A stretch of 64,000 bases of DNA, taken from positions 1 through 64,000 of the forward strand of contig WYBP01000003.1 of assembly GCA_011525845.1 (NCBI GenBank). The letters are read 5' to 3'. The translations under genes were made by a program, and so were the position numbers. Source of the stretch: Gemmatimonadaceae bacterium (GTDB taxonomy: Bacteria; Gemmatimonadota; Gemmatimonadetes; Gemmatimonadales; Gemmatimonadaceae). The notes beneath the pieces were generated by a model. That model was not told the DNA's origin. It saw only the letters and a list, made by a program, of their open reading frames with translations, and ran no database searches. Shown here in pieces: positions 36,848-47,271 of this stretch (within the stretch, counting starts at the first letter, position 1; each line of letters starts with the position of its first letter).

Positions 36848-37396
36848 ATGCTCTGGACCATCGATCCCTCCCACGCCGTCGTCGAGTTCTCCGTCAAGCA
36901 CATGGCCATCTCCACCGTGAAGGGCGCCTTCCGCTCCTTCACCGCCACCGGCGAGACGGACAAGGACGGGATGCCCACCGCGCTCTCCATGGAGATCGCC
37001 GCGGACAGCATCTCCACCAACAACGACCAGCGCGACGCCCACCTCCGGTCGCCCGACTTCTTCGACGTCGCGAACCACCCGACCCTCACCTTCCGCTCCA
37101 CGAAGGTCTCGGGGAACCCCGACGACCTCACCATCGTGGGCGACCTCACGATCCGTGGCGTCACCAGGCCCGTGACCCTCAGCGGTGAGATGTCCGGCGT
37201 GGTGACCGACCCCTGGAACAACCAGCGCACCTCGCTCGCCGTGCGCGGCAGGATCTCGCGCAAGGAGTGGGGCCTCACCTGGAACCAGGCGCTGGAGTTC
37301 GGCGGCGTCCTCGTCTCGGACGAAGTGAAGCTCGAGATCGAGGCGCAGGCGGTGGCCCAGGCGCCGGCCGAGGCCGAGGAACTCGCGGGGGTCTGA
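36848..37396 (+). CDS. yceI: YceI-family lipid-binding lipocalin-like protein
   Basis: A 182-residue protein starting MLWTIDPSHAVVEFSVKHMAIS, with GDLTIRGVTRPVTL and the closing RISRKEWGL. These are hallmarks of YceI beta-barrels that bind polyprenoid or fatty-acid ligands. No signal peptide, so this copy is cytoplasmic, unlike E. coli YceI. GAGG lies 10 bases before the ATG. It has a strong promoter under a MarR operator, so it should be induced when the MarR ligand, perhaps a lipid or oxidant, appears. Confidence 0.92.
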   Translation: MLWTIDPSHAVVEFSVKHMAISTVKGAFRSFTATGETDKDGMPTALSMEIAADSISTNNDQRDAHLRSPDFFDVANHPTLTFRSTKVSGNPDDLTIVGDLTIRGVTRPVTLSGEMSGVVTDPWNNQRTSLAVRGRISRKEWGLTWNQALEFGGVLVSDEVKLEIEAQAVAQAPAEAEELAGV

Positions 37397-37406
37397 CACC
37401 CGCGAG
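37382..37406 (+). terminator. Hairpin over the yceI stop
   Basis: CTCGCGGG and CCCGCGAG around a 9-base loop holding the stop codon. Weaker of two hairpins after yceI. Confidence 0.4.
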
Positions 37407-37471
37407 GCGCGGCCACGCGCCGGACGGTCGCGCCTTCACGGCACAGCTCGGCTCCCGCTGGACAGGTTCGA

Positions 37472-37500
37472 GGGGGCGGTCCCAACTTGGGGCCGCCCCC
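37472..37500 (+). terminator. Rho-independent-type terminator after yceI
   Basis: A 12-bp stem (one G-T pair) from GGGGGCGGTCCC with loop AACTT, followed by TTCTCC. It separates yceI from the hydrolase gene. Confidence 0.7.
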
Positions 37501-37520
37501 TTCTCCGTCGAGGCTCCACC

Positions 37521-39446
37521 GTGTCCGCTCCTGCGCGCCGCACGCTCCCGGCCGCCCTCCCGGCCGCCCTTCGGGCCGCACTTCGGGCCGCACTCCCCGC
37601 CGTCGCAATCCTGGCCGCGGTGGCCGCGCTCCAGATCGCACTCCCCGCAGCACCACTCGGCGCGCAGCAGCGCTTCACCCGCGCCGACTACGTGCAGAGC
37701 TCGCACGACATCCCCATGCGGGACGGCGTCCTCCTCCACCTCGAGGTCTTCGCGCCACGCTCCTCCACGGAGCCCCTGCCATTCCTCCTCCAGCGCACGC
37801 CCTACGGCGTCGGCGCCGCGGGGAACCGGCTCGACGGGAGCTACAAGGAGCTCGCGGAGGAGGGGTACATCTTCGTCTTCCAGGACATCCGCGGGCGCTA
37901 CAAGTCGGGGGGCACCTTCGAGATGCAGCGCCCGCCCCGCCTCCGCGACGGCCCGCGCGACGCGATCGACGAGAGCACCGACACCTACGACTCCATCGAG
38001 TGGATGCTCCGGAACATCCCGCGCAACAACGGCCGCGTCGGGATGCTCGGCGTCTCCTACGACGGCTGGACCGCCGCGATGGGGATGCTCGATCCTCATC
38101 CCGCCCTCAAGGCGGTCAGCCCCCAGGCCTCGCCGGCCGACATGTTCATCGGCGACGACTTCCACCACAATGGCGCCTTTCGCCTGAGCTACGGCTTCGA
38201 GTACGCCTTCCTCACCGAGGCGAGCAAGGAGAACTCGAACTTCACCTTCGACCGGTACGACACCTACGACTGGTACCTCGCGCTCGGGCCGCTCTCCAAC
38301 GTGCAGGCGCGCTACCTCAAGGACCGCACCCTCCCCACCTGGACCGATTTCGCCGAGCACCCGAACTACGACGCCTTCTGGCAGCGGCAGGCGATGAAGC
38401 CCTACCTCACGCGCGTCACGATGCCGACGCTCAACGTCGCCGGATGGTGGGACCAGGAGGACTTCTACGGCCCGCTCACGATCTATCGCACGCTCGAGCA
38501 GCACGACACGCGCGGCGAGAACGTGCTCGTGGTCGGCCCCTGGTGGCACGGCGGGTGGAGCAACGGGCCGGGGCAGAGGATCGACGCGATCGACTTCGGC
38601 TCCGCCACGGGGGAGCATTACCGCCAGCGGATCCAGGCGCCCTTCTTCGCGAGGCACCTGAAGGACCGCGGCGACTTCAAGGCGGCGGAGGCCACGGTCT
38701 TCGAATCGGGGAGCAACCAGTGGCGCACCTTCACCGCGTGGCCGCCGGCCGAGGCGGTGACGCGGTCGCTCTACTTCCATGAGGGCGGGCGACTCTCGTT
38801 CACGCCCCCGGCCGCGCGCGACTCCTCCGGCGTCGACCGCTACGTGAGCGACCCCGCGAAGCCGGTGCCCTACCGCCGCCGCCCGATCGAGCCGACCTAC
38901 TTCCCCAAGGGTTCCAAGTGGCGCACCTGGCTCCTCCAGGACCAGCGCTTCGTGGACGGCCGCCCGGACGTGCTCACCTACCAGACGGAGCCGCTCACCG
39001 AGGATGTCGTGCTCGCGGGGGAGATCACGGCGAAGCTCTTCGCGAGCACCACCGGGCAGGACGCGGACTGGGTGGTGAAGCTCATCGACGTCTATCCCGA
39101 CGAGGTCGCCTCCGACCACACCCTCGGCGGCTACCAGCTGATGGTGGCGAACGAGGTCTTCCGCGGGCGCTTCCGCGAGTCGTTCGAGAAGCCCGTGCCG
39201 CTCGTGCCCGGGCGTGTGACGCCCTTCACGATCGACCTCCACACGCAGAGCTACCGCTTCCTCAAGGGACACCGGATCATGGTGCAGGTGCAGAGCACCT
39301 GGTTCCCGATCATCGACCGCAACCCGCAGACCTGGGTGGAGAACATCTTCAAGGCGACGGCCGCGGATTACGTTGCACAGACGCATTCCATCTGGCGGAC
39401 GCCCGCGGCGCCCTCCCGCGTGGAGATCCAGACCGTCTCGCCCTGA
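37521..39446 (+). CDS. Secreted CocE/NonD-type alpha/beta hydrolase (X-Pro dipeptidyl-peptidase-like)
   Basis: A 641-residue protein, GTG start, signal peptide with an AALP/AALR repeat (about 10-45). The S15/CocE pattern is clear: HDIPMRDGVLLHLEVFAP, FQDIRGRYKSGG, nucleophile S179 in GVSYDGW, NVAGWWDQEDFYGP, GPWWHGGW (catalytic His region), then a jelly-roll C-terminal domain typical of the family (EDVVLAGEITAKLFAST). Such enzymes cleave esters or amides, including proline dipeptides and beta-lactam side chains. Substrate unknown. It stands between terminator and the fatty-acid genes, 16 bases before the dienoyl-CoA reductase. Confidence 0.9.
   Translation: MSAPARRTLPAALPAALRAALRAALPAVAILAAVAALQIALPAAPLGAQQRFTRADYVQSSHDIPMRDGVLLHLEVFAPRSSTEPLPFLLQRTPYGVGAAGNRLDGSYKELAEEGYIFVFQDIRGRYKSGGTFEMQRPPRLRDGPRDAIDESTDTYDSIEWMLRNIPRNNGRVGMLGVSYDGWTAAMGMLDPHPALKAVSPQASPADMFIGDDFHHNGAFRLSYGFEYAFLTEASKENSNFTFDRYDTYDWYLALGPLSNVQARYLKDRTLPTWTDFAEHPNYDAFWQRQAMKPYLTRVTMPTLNVAGWWDQEDFYGPLTIYRTLEQHDTRGENVLVVGPWWHGGWSNGPGQRIDAIDFGSATGEHYRQRIQAPFFARHLKDRGDFKAAEATVFESGSNQWRTFTAWPPAEAVTRSLYFHEGGRLSFTPPAARDSSGVDRYVSDPAKPVPYRRRPIEPTYFPKGSKWRTWLLQDQRFVDGRPDVLTYQTEPLTEDVVLAGEITAKLFASTTGQDADWVVKLIDVYPDEVASDHTLGGYQLMVANEVFRGRFRESFEKPVPLVPGRVTPFTIDLHTQSYRFLKGHRIMVQVQSTWFPIIDRNPQTWVENIFKATAADYVAQTHSIWRTPAAPSRVEIQTVSP
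37551..37598 (+). repeat. 12-bp tandem repeat, four copies
   Basis: Four imperfect copies of GCCGCCCTCCCG encoding Ala-Ala-Leu-Pro/Arg in the signal peptide of the hydrolase. Copy-number change would lengthen or shorten the hydrophobic core in frame. Confidence 0.85.
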
Positions 39447-39462
39447 CCGTTCCTTCTCCGCC

Positions 39463-40322
39463 ATGACCGCGACCTTCGCGCACGACCTCCTGCAGGACCG
39501 TGTCATCCTCATCACCGGCGGGGGCACGGGGCTCGGGCGTGCGATGGGGGAGCGCTTCCTCCAGCTCGGTGCGAAGGTGGTGATCGCCTCGCGCCGCGAG
39601 GCGCTGCTCCGCACCGCCGCGGACGAGATGATGGCGGCCCACGGGGGCGAGGTGCTCCCGATCGCCTGCGACGTGCGCGACCCGGAGGCGGTGGACCAAA
39701 TGATCGACGCGGCGTGGAATCACTTCGGCGCGGTGGACGCGCTGGTGAACAACGCGGCGGGGAACATCGCCGCCCCCACGGAGCGGCTCTCGCATCGCGC
39801 GGTGGACTCGGTGCTCGGCATCGTGCTCCACGGGTCCTTCTACTGCACCCTCGCGCTCGGGAAGCGCTGGCTCACGGCGGGGCGCGGCGGGCGCGTGCTC
39901 AGCATCGTCACCACCTACGCGGAGGGCGGCTCCGCCTACGTGGTGCCCTCGGCGGCCGCGAAGGCGGGAGTGCTCGCGATGACGCGCTCGCTCGCCGTGG
40001 AGTGGGGGCCGCGCGGCATCACCTGCAATGCGATCGCGCCGGGACCCTTCCCGACCAAAGGCGCGTGGGACCGCCTCCTCCCGGATCCCGCGCTGCTCGA
40101 GGAGGCGATCGACCGCATCCCGCTCCGCCGCGCCGGCGAGCCGGTCGAGCTCGCCAACCTCGCGGCCTTCCTGCTCTCGGACGCGGCCGCGTACATCAAT
40201 GGCGACTGCATCACGATCGACGGGGGCGAGAAGCTCAAGGGCGCGGGGCAGTTCGCCTGGATGGGAGACCTCACGGCGGAGCAGTGGGCCGCGCTCGAGG
40301 CCTCCGCGCGCGGGACCAAGTC

Positions 40323-40326
<4 letters not shown>
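39463..40326 (+). CDS. 2,4-dienoyl-CoA reductase-like short-chain dehydrogenase
   Basis: A 287-residue SDR. Cofactor loop TGGGTGLG (18-25) and NNAAG (96-100). The catalytic set matches mitochondrial-type dienoyl-CoA reductase, not the plain YxxxK: Y152 (TTYAEGG), S163 and K167 (VVPSAAAKAG). Also PGPFPTKGAW and ANLAAFLLSD as in that enzyme. It reduces dienoyl-CoA intermediates of unsaturated fatty acid breakdown with NADPH. Its stop overlaps the acyl-CoA dehydrogenase start (GTGA). Confidence 0.9.
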
Positions 40327-41518
<1,192 letters not shown>

Positions 41519-41522
<4 letters not shown>

Positions 41523-42640
41523 GCGGCGGCGCGAGCAGCGGCGCGAGCAGCGGCGCGAGCGGCGGCGCGACCGGTTACAAGAGCGGCGATGCGTCTGACG
41601 CTCCGGGCCCAGTCCGCGCGGGCGAGGAGCTCCCGCTCCCCGCGTTGAACGCCTGGCTGGCCGAGGCGGCGCCGCAGCTCGGGGCGGTGAAGTCGGTCGC
41701 GCAGTTCCCGGGTGGCTTCTCCAACCTGACCTACCTCCTCACCACCGAGAAAGGCGAGGCCGTGCTGCGCCGCCCACCGCTCGGCGTCGAGGGAGGGCGC
41801 GCGCACGACATGCCGCGCGAGGCGCGGATCCTCTCGGTGCTCGAGTTGCGCGGCGTGCCCGCGCCGCGCGCGATCGCCACCTGTGAGGATCCCGCGGTGA
41901 TCGGCGCGCCCTTCTATGTGATGCAGCGCGTGCAGGGGCTGATCCTCCGCGGCTCGCGCGCCCCCAAGGGTTTCGACGCGGCGACCTTCGCGCGACTCGG
42001 CGAGGCGTTCATCGACACGCTCGTCGCGATCCATGGCGCGACGCCAAGCGACCCCGTGATCGGCGGGCTGGGGAAGCCCATGGGATATGTCGCACGGCAG
42101 GTGGAGGGGTGGACGAATCGATGGGCCGATGCGCGCACGGACGATGTGCCGGTGATCGAGTCGCTCGCACGGTGGCTCGACGAGCACCAGCCGGGCGAGT
42201 CGGGCGCCTGCCTGGTGCACAACGACTACAAGTATGACAACCTCGTGCTCGACCCCGCGAATCCGACGCGGATCGTGGCCGTGCTCGACTGGGAGATGGC
42301 GACGCTGGGCGATCCGCTGCTCGACATCGGGACGACGCTCGGCTACTGGATGGAGCCGGGGGACGATCCGGTGTTCAGCGCGCTCGGGCTAGGCATCACG
42401 ACGCTCCCCGGGAACGCGACGCGCGCCGAGCTCTGGGCGCGCTACCTCGAGCGCGCGGGGCGCGCGATGCGGCCGCGCACGTTCTATGAGGCGTTCGGGA
42501 CGTTCAAGATCGCGGTGATCGCGCAGCAGATCTTCGCGCGTTACCGGCGCGGGGTGACGAGCGACGAGCGGTTCGCGCGGTTGGGGGAGGCGGTGCGGTT
42601 GCTGGGGGAGCATGGCGCCCGGGTGGTCGCGCAGGGCTAG
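41519..42640 (+). CDS. APH-like phosphotransferase partner of the acyl-CoA dehydrogenase
   Basis: A 373-residue protein. A Ser/Gly/Ala-repeat N-terminus (about 1-20) precedes an aminoglycoside-phosphotransferase fold: GGFSNLTYLL, PPLGVEGGRAHDMPREARIL, catalytic loop LVHNDYKYDNLVLD and metal motif VLDWEMATLGDPLLDIG. In animals the same domain is fused to dehydrogenase ACAD10/11, where it phosphorylates 4-hydroxyacyl-CoA so that the partner dehydrogenase can remove the phosphate. The overlap with the dehydrogenase gene here supports the same team role. It converges on the MarR gene, and both stop codons share one CTAG. Confidence 0.9.
41528..41571 (+). repeat. 12-bp tandem repeat, about four copies
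   Basis: About 3.7 copies of GGCGCGAGCAGC coding for Gly-Ala-Ser-Ser near the N-terminus of the APH-like protein; the later copies carry substitutions. Confidence 0.8.
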
Positions 42641-43179
42641 TCGATGCGGCGGCGCCCCTGACGCGGCGTTGGCTTCTTCGCGAGGCGCTTCCTGCTGCCG
42701 GCCGACGCCGCGCGAGCGAGCGAGGCGATGACAGACTCCAGGGCTGGCATCGCGTCGACGAGCGCCTTGTGGCGTGGTGTGCCCTTGGCGGGGAGGCTGC
42801 GCGAGAGGAGCTGGAGCCGGCGCAGCCGGCCCTCGGTGAGTTTCCGTGCCGCCTTCGGCGTGGCGATGACGAGCGAGACGCGCCGGTCGTGCGGGGCGGG
42901 GGTGCGGCGCACCCAGGCGCCGCGTTCGAGGCCACGGACGAGCTTGGTCATCGTGGGCCCGCTCACCCGTTCCGCCTTGGCGAGTTCACCGAGCGTGCAC
43001 GGCCCCCCGAAGACGAGCACGGAGAGCGCCGAGAGCCGGGCCGCGCTCAGTCCACTGGCGTCGTCCGCGCGGCGCACGAAGCGCAGCAGGTGGAGGGCGC
43101 AGCGGTGGAGCGGCTCGGCGAGCGGGTCGACCCCCGCCGAGGGCGGCGGGGAGGCGGGTCTTGCGCGCGGAAGGGGCAT
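42637..43179 (-). CDS. MarR-family regulator of the beta-oxidation island
   Basis: A 180-residue protein. Winged-helix core: LHRCALHLLRFVRRADDASGLSAARLSALSVLVFGGPCTLGELAKAERVSGPTMTKLVRGLERGAWVRRTPAPHDRRVSLV seen as dimer helix, recognition helix (SGPTMTKLVRGL) and wing (HDRRVSL). A basic Lys/Arg tail follows. Start at 43179 (ATG) lies 7 bases after a CATATT -10. A palindrome in its promoter suggests autorepression. It lies between the dehydrogenase and thiolase groups, so control of fatty-acid breakdown is inferred. Confidence 0.85.
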   Translation of the reverse strand: MPLPRARPASPPPSAGVDPLAEPLHRCALHLLRFVRRADDASGLSAARLSALSVLVFGGPCTLGELAKAERVSGPTMTKLVRGLERGAWVRRTPAPHDRRVSLVIATPKAARKLTEGRLRRLQLLSRSLPAKGTPRHKALVDAMPALESVIASLARAASAGSRKRLAKKPTPRQGRRRID

Positions 43180-43186
43180 GATCGAG

Positions 43187-43215
43187 AATATGTAGCAAAG
43201 CTACGTATCCAGCAA
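43187..43215 (-). promoter_or_regulatory. Promoter and MarR-type palindrome
   Basis: Minus strand: TTGCTG (43215-43210), exactly 17 bases, CATATT (43192-43187), 7 bases before the ATG. Between the two lies ATACGTAGC, three bases, GCTACATAT (43208-43188), a palindrome with one mismatch. A repressor there would cover the spacer and -10. Confidence 0.7.
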
Positions 43216-43262
43216 TCGCCGCGAATGGGGCGAGCGGTGCGAGCGCATCGACAGGGGGAGAC

Positions 43263-43649
43263 GTGGACGGGATCCGGCTGGGGAAGCTGCAGCAGATCGC
43301 GCTGGTGCAGCACGACGTGGCGAAGGCGGTGCCGTTCTACCGCGATGGGCTCGGACTGCCGTTGCAGTTCGAGATGGACGGACTCGCCTTCTTCGACGCG
43401 GGCGGGGTGCGGCTGATGCTCAGCAAGCCGAGCCACGCGGAGTTCGACCACGCGAACTCGATCCTCTACTTCGACGTCCCCGACTGCGCGGCCGCCTACG
43501 CGGACCTCAAGAAGCGCGGCGTGCCCTTCGACGACGAGCCGCACCTCGTAGGGAAGACGGCCACGCACGAGATCTGGATGTGCTTCTGCCGCGATCCCGA
43601 GCGGAACATGATCGGGATCGCGGAGCAGCGGCCGCTCAAGAAGGGCTAG
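43263..43649 (+). CDS. VOC-family (glyoxalase-like) protein
   Basis: A 128-residue single-chain vicinal-oxygen-chelate domain pair. IALVQHDVAKAVPFYRDGLGLPLQFEMDGLAFFDAGGVRLMLS is the first beta-alpha-beta-beta-beta unit and HANSILYFDVPDCAAAYADLKKRG the second, with FCRDPERNMIGIAE at the end. Metal-ligand candidates are His (VQHD) and Glu (IAEQ). Reaction unknown; relatives include methylmalonyl-CoA epimerase and glyoxalases. The start is GTG. It is divergent from the MarR gene. Confidence 0.88.
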   Translation: MDGIRLGKLQQIALVQHDVAKAVPFYRDGLGLPLQFEMDGLAFFDAGGVRLMLSKPSHAEFDHANSILYFDVPDCAAAYADLKKRGVPFDDEPHLVGKTATHEIWMCFCRDPERNMIGIAEQRPLKKG

Positions 43650-43661
43650 CCCGGCGCCGGG

Positions 43662-44834
43662 TTAGGCGGCGTAGACCTCGAAGATGCCGGCGGCGCCCAT
43701 CCCGCCGCCGATGCACATCGTCACCATCCCCATGCCGCCGCCGCGCGCGGCGAGCTCGTGCACGAGCTGCACGGTGAGCTTGGCGCCCGTGGCGCCCAAG
43801 GGGTGGCCGAGCGCGATCGCGCCGCCATTCACGTTCACGCGCGACGTGTCCATCTCGAGGTCCTTGATCACCGCGAGCGCCTGCGCCGCGAACGCCTCGT
43901 TGAACTCGATGAGCTTGAGGTCGCCGAGCGTCATCCCCGCCCTCTCGAGTGCCTTGGGCACGGCCTTCACGGGCCCGATCCCCATCACGTCCGGCTCGAC
44001 GCCGGCGGTCGCGAAGGTCACGAAGCGCGCGAGCGGCTTGAGGCCGAACTCCTCCGCCTTCGCGCGGGTCATCAGGAGTACGCCGGCCGCGCCATCCGAG
44101 AGCGGCGACGCGTTCCCCGCGGTGACGGTGCCCCCCGGCTTGAAGGCCGGCGGGATCTTCGCGAGTCCCTCCATCGTGGTACCGGCGCGCACGAGCTCAT
44201 CCGTCGCGAAAGGCATGGTGGTGACGGTCTTCCTCGCACCTTCCCAGGCGACCTGCTCCACGGGGACGGGCACGACCTGCGCGTCGAACTTGCGCGCCTT
44301 GAGCGCGGCGGCGGCCTTCTGCTGCGAGCCGAGCGCGAAGGCGTCCTGCATCTCCCGCGTGATCCCCCAGCGCTTCGCGACGCGCTCGGCGGTGAAGCCC
44401 ATCCCGATGTTCTCCTCCGTCATGTCCGGATGGAGGCGCGTGTAGAAGCCGGACATCGGGACGGCGCTCATCATCTCCACGCCGCCGGCGAGGATCACGT
44501 CGTTCATCCCGCTCAGGATCGCCTGCGCGCCGAGCGCGATGGTCTGGAGTCCGCTGGAGCAGAAGCGGTTCACCGTCATCGCGCTCACCTCCACGGGGAA
44601 CCCCGCGCGCAGCATCGCGAGGCGCGCGTGGTTGAGCCCCTGGCCCGCCTCGGGCATCGCGCACCCCCAGATGACGTCGTCGATCCGTGCGGCGTCGAAC
44701 TTCACGCGGTCGGCCACGGCGCGCATCACGGTGGCCGAGAGGTCGATCGGGTGCACCGACGCGAGCGCGCCGTCCTTCTTCCCTCGAGCGACCGCGCTGC
44801 GGGCGGCGCTCACGATCACGACTTCGTTCTTCAT
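43662..44834 (-). CDS. fadA: Acetyl-CoA acyltransferase (thiolase)
   Basis: A 390-residue thiolase. The three catalytic residues are C92 (NRFCSSGLQT), H344 (ALGHPLGATG) and C374 (MCIGGGMG). It carries out the last step of beta-oxidation, splitting 3-ketoacyl-CoA. It lies 31 bases after the multienzyme gene on the same strand, the usual FadN/FadA pairing. Confidence 0.95.
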   Translation of the reverse strand: MKNEVVIVSAARSAVARGKKDGALASVHPIDLSATVMRAVADRVKFDAARIDDVIWGCAMPEAGQGLNHARLAMLRAGFPVEVSAMTVNRFCSSGLQTIALGAQAILSGMNDVILAGGVEMMSAVPMSGFYTRLHPDMTEENIGMGFTAERVAKRWGITREMQDAFALGSQQKAAAALKARKFDAQVVPVPVEQVAWEGARKTVTTMPFATDELVRAGTTMEGLAKIPPAFKPGGTVTAGNASPLSDGAAGVLLMTRAKAEEFGLKPLARFVTFATAGVEPDVMGIGPVKAVPKALERAGMTLGDLKLIEFNEAFAAQALAVIKDLEMDTSRVNVNGGAIALGHPLGATGAKLTVQLVHELAARGGGMGMVTMCIGGGMGAAGIFEVYAA

Positions 44835-44865
44835 CTCAGGGCCCCGTGATGTGATCGACCGTCGC

Positions 44866-47190
44866 TCAGTTGCGGAGCGGCTTGCCGGTGGTGAGCATGT
44901 GCGCGATCCGCTCCTGCGTCGGCGTGGTGCCGAGCAACCGCAGGAAGGCGTCGCGTTCGAGGTCGAGGAGGTCCTGCTCCGTGACCTCGCGCGCGGGTCC
45001 GTCGCCCCCCGAGAGGATGACGGCGATCTCGTGCCCGATGCGGACGTCGTGGTCCGAGGCCTGCCCGGCCTCCTTGAACGACCAGAGCGCGTAGTCGAGG
45101 TTCGCGACCCCCGCCTTGCCCAGCGCGGTCATCCGGCGCGGGAGCGGCGCCACGTAGTCCGGCGCGAGGTCGAGCACGCGCGCCTTGGCGTCGGCGAGGA
45201 GTGTGTCGCGGTTCATCGAGATGCGGTCGGCGACGGGGCGCAGGAAGCCCATCGAGCGCGCCTCGTGCGCGGAGGTGCTCACCTGCGCGAGCGCGATGAG
45301 CTTGAAGGCGCGCTTGATCCCCTCGAAGGGGTCGGCCTCCTCGTACGGCGCGAGCGCCTTGGTGAAGCGGAACGCCATCTCCTTGGTGCCGCAGCCGCCG
45401 GGGATGAGCCCGACCCCCACCTCGACGAGCCCCATGTAGAGCTCGGCGTGCGCCTGGATCCGGTCGCAGTGGAGCGAGATCTCGGTGCCGCCGCCGAGGG
45501 TGAGGCCGAAGGGCGCGGCCACCACGGGGAAGGGCGCGAAGCGGAAGGACATCACGGTGTCCTGGAAGCGCTTCACCATCCCCTCCAGAGACTTCCAGTC
45601 GCCGGCCTGCACGAGCTGGCCCACGCCCGCGAGGTTCGCGCCGGCGGTGAAGGTGCGCGCGTCGTCGTTCCCGACCACGAGGCCGTGGTGCGCGCCGCGC
45701 GAGATGGTGTCGATCGCCGTCGCGACCATGTCCATCACGCCCGTGCCCAGCGTGTTCATCTTGCCGCAGAACTCGAGGCAGAGCACACCATCGCCGAGGT
45801 CCACGAGTCGCGCCTCGGGGTTCTCGTGCACCACCTGCTGCTGACGGCGAAGCATGGCGAGGGAGATCTGACCGGGCACCGGCGGCACCGGCACGCGCTT
45901 GCCGCCGTCGAGCGCGGGGATGACCTCGCCCTTGGCGCGCATCGCGTAGAACGCGCGCCCTGCATCGGCGAGCAGTGCCGGCACCTCGCGCCCCGCCTGC
46001 GCGATGAGCTTCCGCAGGCGGCCGAGCCCGATCGCGTCCATCGCGCGGAAGGGGCCGAGCTCCCACCCGTAGCCCCACTCCATCGCGCGGTCGATCGCGG
46101 CGATGTCCTCCGCGAGCGTGGGCGCGAGCGTGCAGGCGTAGGTGAACTGCTCGACGAGGAGATCGCGAACGAAGGCGCCGTGCTTGCCGCGCAGCTTGCT
46201 CGCGGCGGCGACGCGCGCCTCCGCGGGCAGCCGGCCGATCTCGTCGATCTTCGGCGTGCTGAAGCGCCCCATGTCCTTGTACTCGAGCGTCTTCCAGTCG
46301 AGTGCGAGGATGGCCTTGCCGTCCTTCTTGTAGAAGCCGGCCTTGGTCTTGTCGCCGAGCCGGCCGGACTTCACGAGCTCGTGCACGAAGGGCGCGAGCG
46401 CGAGGTCCTCGCCCGTGGTCTCGGAGAGGCCGGCGGTGACATGCACGAGCACGTCGAGTCCCGAGAGGTCGCCGGTGCGGAAGGTGGCGGTCTTCGCGCG
46501 CCCGATGAGCGCGCCGGTGAGCGTGTCGACCTCGGGGATCGTGAGGTCGTGCTTCATCATGAGCCGTCCCGCGACCACCATGCCGTGCACGCCGAGCCGG
46601 TTGGCGACGAACCCCGGGACGTCCTTCGCGATCACGATGCCCTTGCCGAGGATCCGCTCCGAGAAGTGCCGGAGGCCCGCGAGCGCCTCCGCCGAGGTCT
46701 CCGGCGTGGGGATCAGCTCCAACAGGTGCATGTAACGCGGCGGATTGAAGTAGTGCGTGCCGAGGAAGCGCTCGCGGAAGCGCTTGCCGCGCCCCTCGAG
46801 CAGGATCGACATCGGGATGCCCGAGGTGTTCGACGTGACGATCGCGTCCGGCGCGATGGTCTCGAGCTTCGCGAAGAGCTCCTGCTTGGGCTTCGGTTTC
46901 TCGATGATGGCCTCGACGATCCAGGAGCAGTCCGCGAGGAGCCCCAGGTGGTCCGCCGTGTTCCCGGTGGTGATGCGCGCCACCGCGGAGACGTCGAGGA
47001 AGGCGGCGGGCTTCGCCTTCCGCGCACGCTCCAGCCCGTCGCGCGCCGGCTTGGAGCGATCGGGCGACTTCACGTCGTCCGCGCCCGGGATGTCGAGCAG
47101 CACGACCGGGAGGCCGGCCGAGGCTGCGAGGGCGGCGATCCCGGCGCCCATCGCGCCTGCGCCGATGACTCCCACTTTGGTGATCCGCAT
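44866..47190 (-). CDS. fadN: 3-hydroxyacyl-CoA dehydrogenase / enoyl-CoA hydratase (FadN type)
   Basis: A 774-residue bifunctional enzyme with the dehydrogenase first: Rossmann loop GAGAMGAG (9-16), HYFNPPRYMHLLE (catalytic His) and DVPGFVANRLG. The enoyl-CoA hydratase domain comes after, about 440-660, with FGLTLGGGTEISLHCDRI and MGLVEVGVGLIPGGCG holding the two catalytic glutamates. This order is reversed from E. coli FadB and is the FadN arrangement. It hydrates and oxidises in beta-oxidation. Pairs with the downstream thiolase. Confidence 0.93.
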   Translation of the reverse strand: MRITKVGVIGAGAMGAGIAALAASAGLPVVLLDIPGADDVKSPDRSKPARDGLERARKAKPAAFLDVSAVARITTGNTADHLGLLADCSWIVEAIIEKPKPKQELFAKLETIAPDAIVTSNTSGIPMSILLEGRGKRFRERFLGTHYFNPPRYMHLLELIPTPETSAEALAGLRHFSERILGKGIVIAKDVPGFVANRLGVHGMVVAGRLMMKHDLTIPEVDTLTGALIGRAKTATFRTGDLSGLDVLVHVTAGLSETTGEDLALAPFVHELVKSGRLGDKTKAGFYKKDGKAILALDWKTLEYKDMGRFSTPKIDEIGRLPAEARVAAASKLRGKHGAFVRDLLVEQFTYACTLAPTLAEDIAAIDRAMEWGYGWELGPFRAMDAIGLGRLRKLIAQAGREVPALLADAGRAFYAMRAKGEVIPALDGGKRVPVPPVPGQISLAMLRRQQQVVHENPEARLVDLGDGVLCLEFCGKMNTLGTGVMDMVATAIDTISRGAHHGLVVGNDDARTFTAGANLAGVGQLVQAGDWKSLEGMVKRFQDTVMSFRFAPFPVVAAPFGLTLGGGTEISLHCDRIQAHAELYMGLVEVGVGLIPGGCGTKEMAFRFTKALAPYEEADPFEGIKRAFKLIALAQVSTSAHEARSMGFLRPVADRISMNRDTLLADAKARVLDLAPDYVAPLPRRMTALGKAGVANLDYALWSFKEAGQASDHDVRIGHEIAVILSGGDGPAREVTEQDLLDLERDAFLRLLGTTPTQERIAHMLTTGKPLRN

Positions 47191-47271
47191 ATACGGAAAC
47201 TAGCGTCTGGTCCGCGCCGTGCCCGAGGGCTAGGTTGGCGCGGCGCCCCTCGTCCTCCCGATCCCGCCGTC

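Noticed and set aside
43650-43664. CCCGGCGCCGGG palindrome between convergent VOC and thiolase genes
   Set aside because: It has no loop and no T-run, so it cannot be called a terminator.
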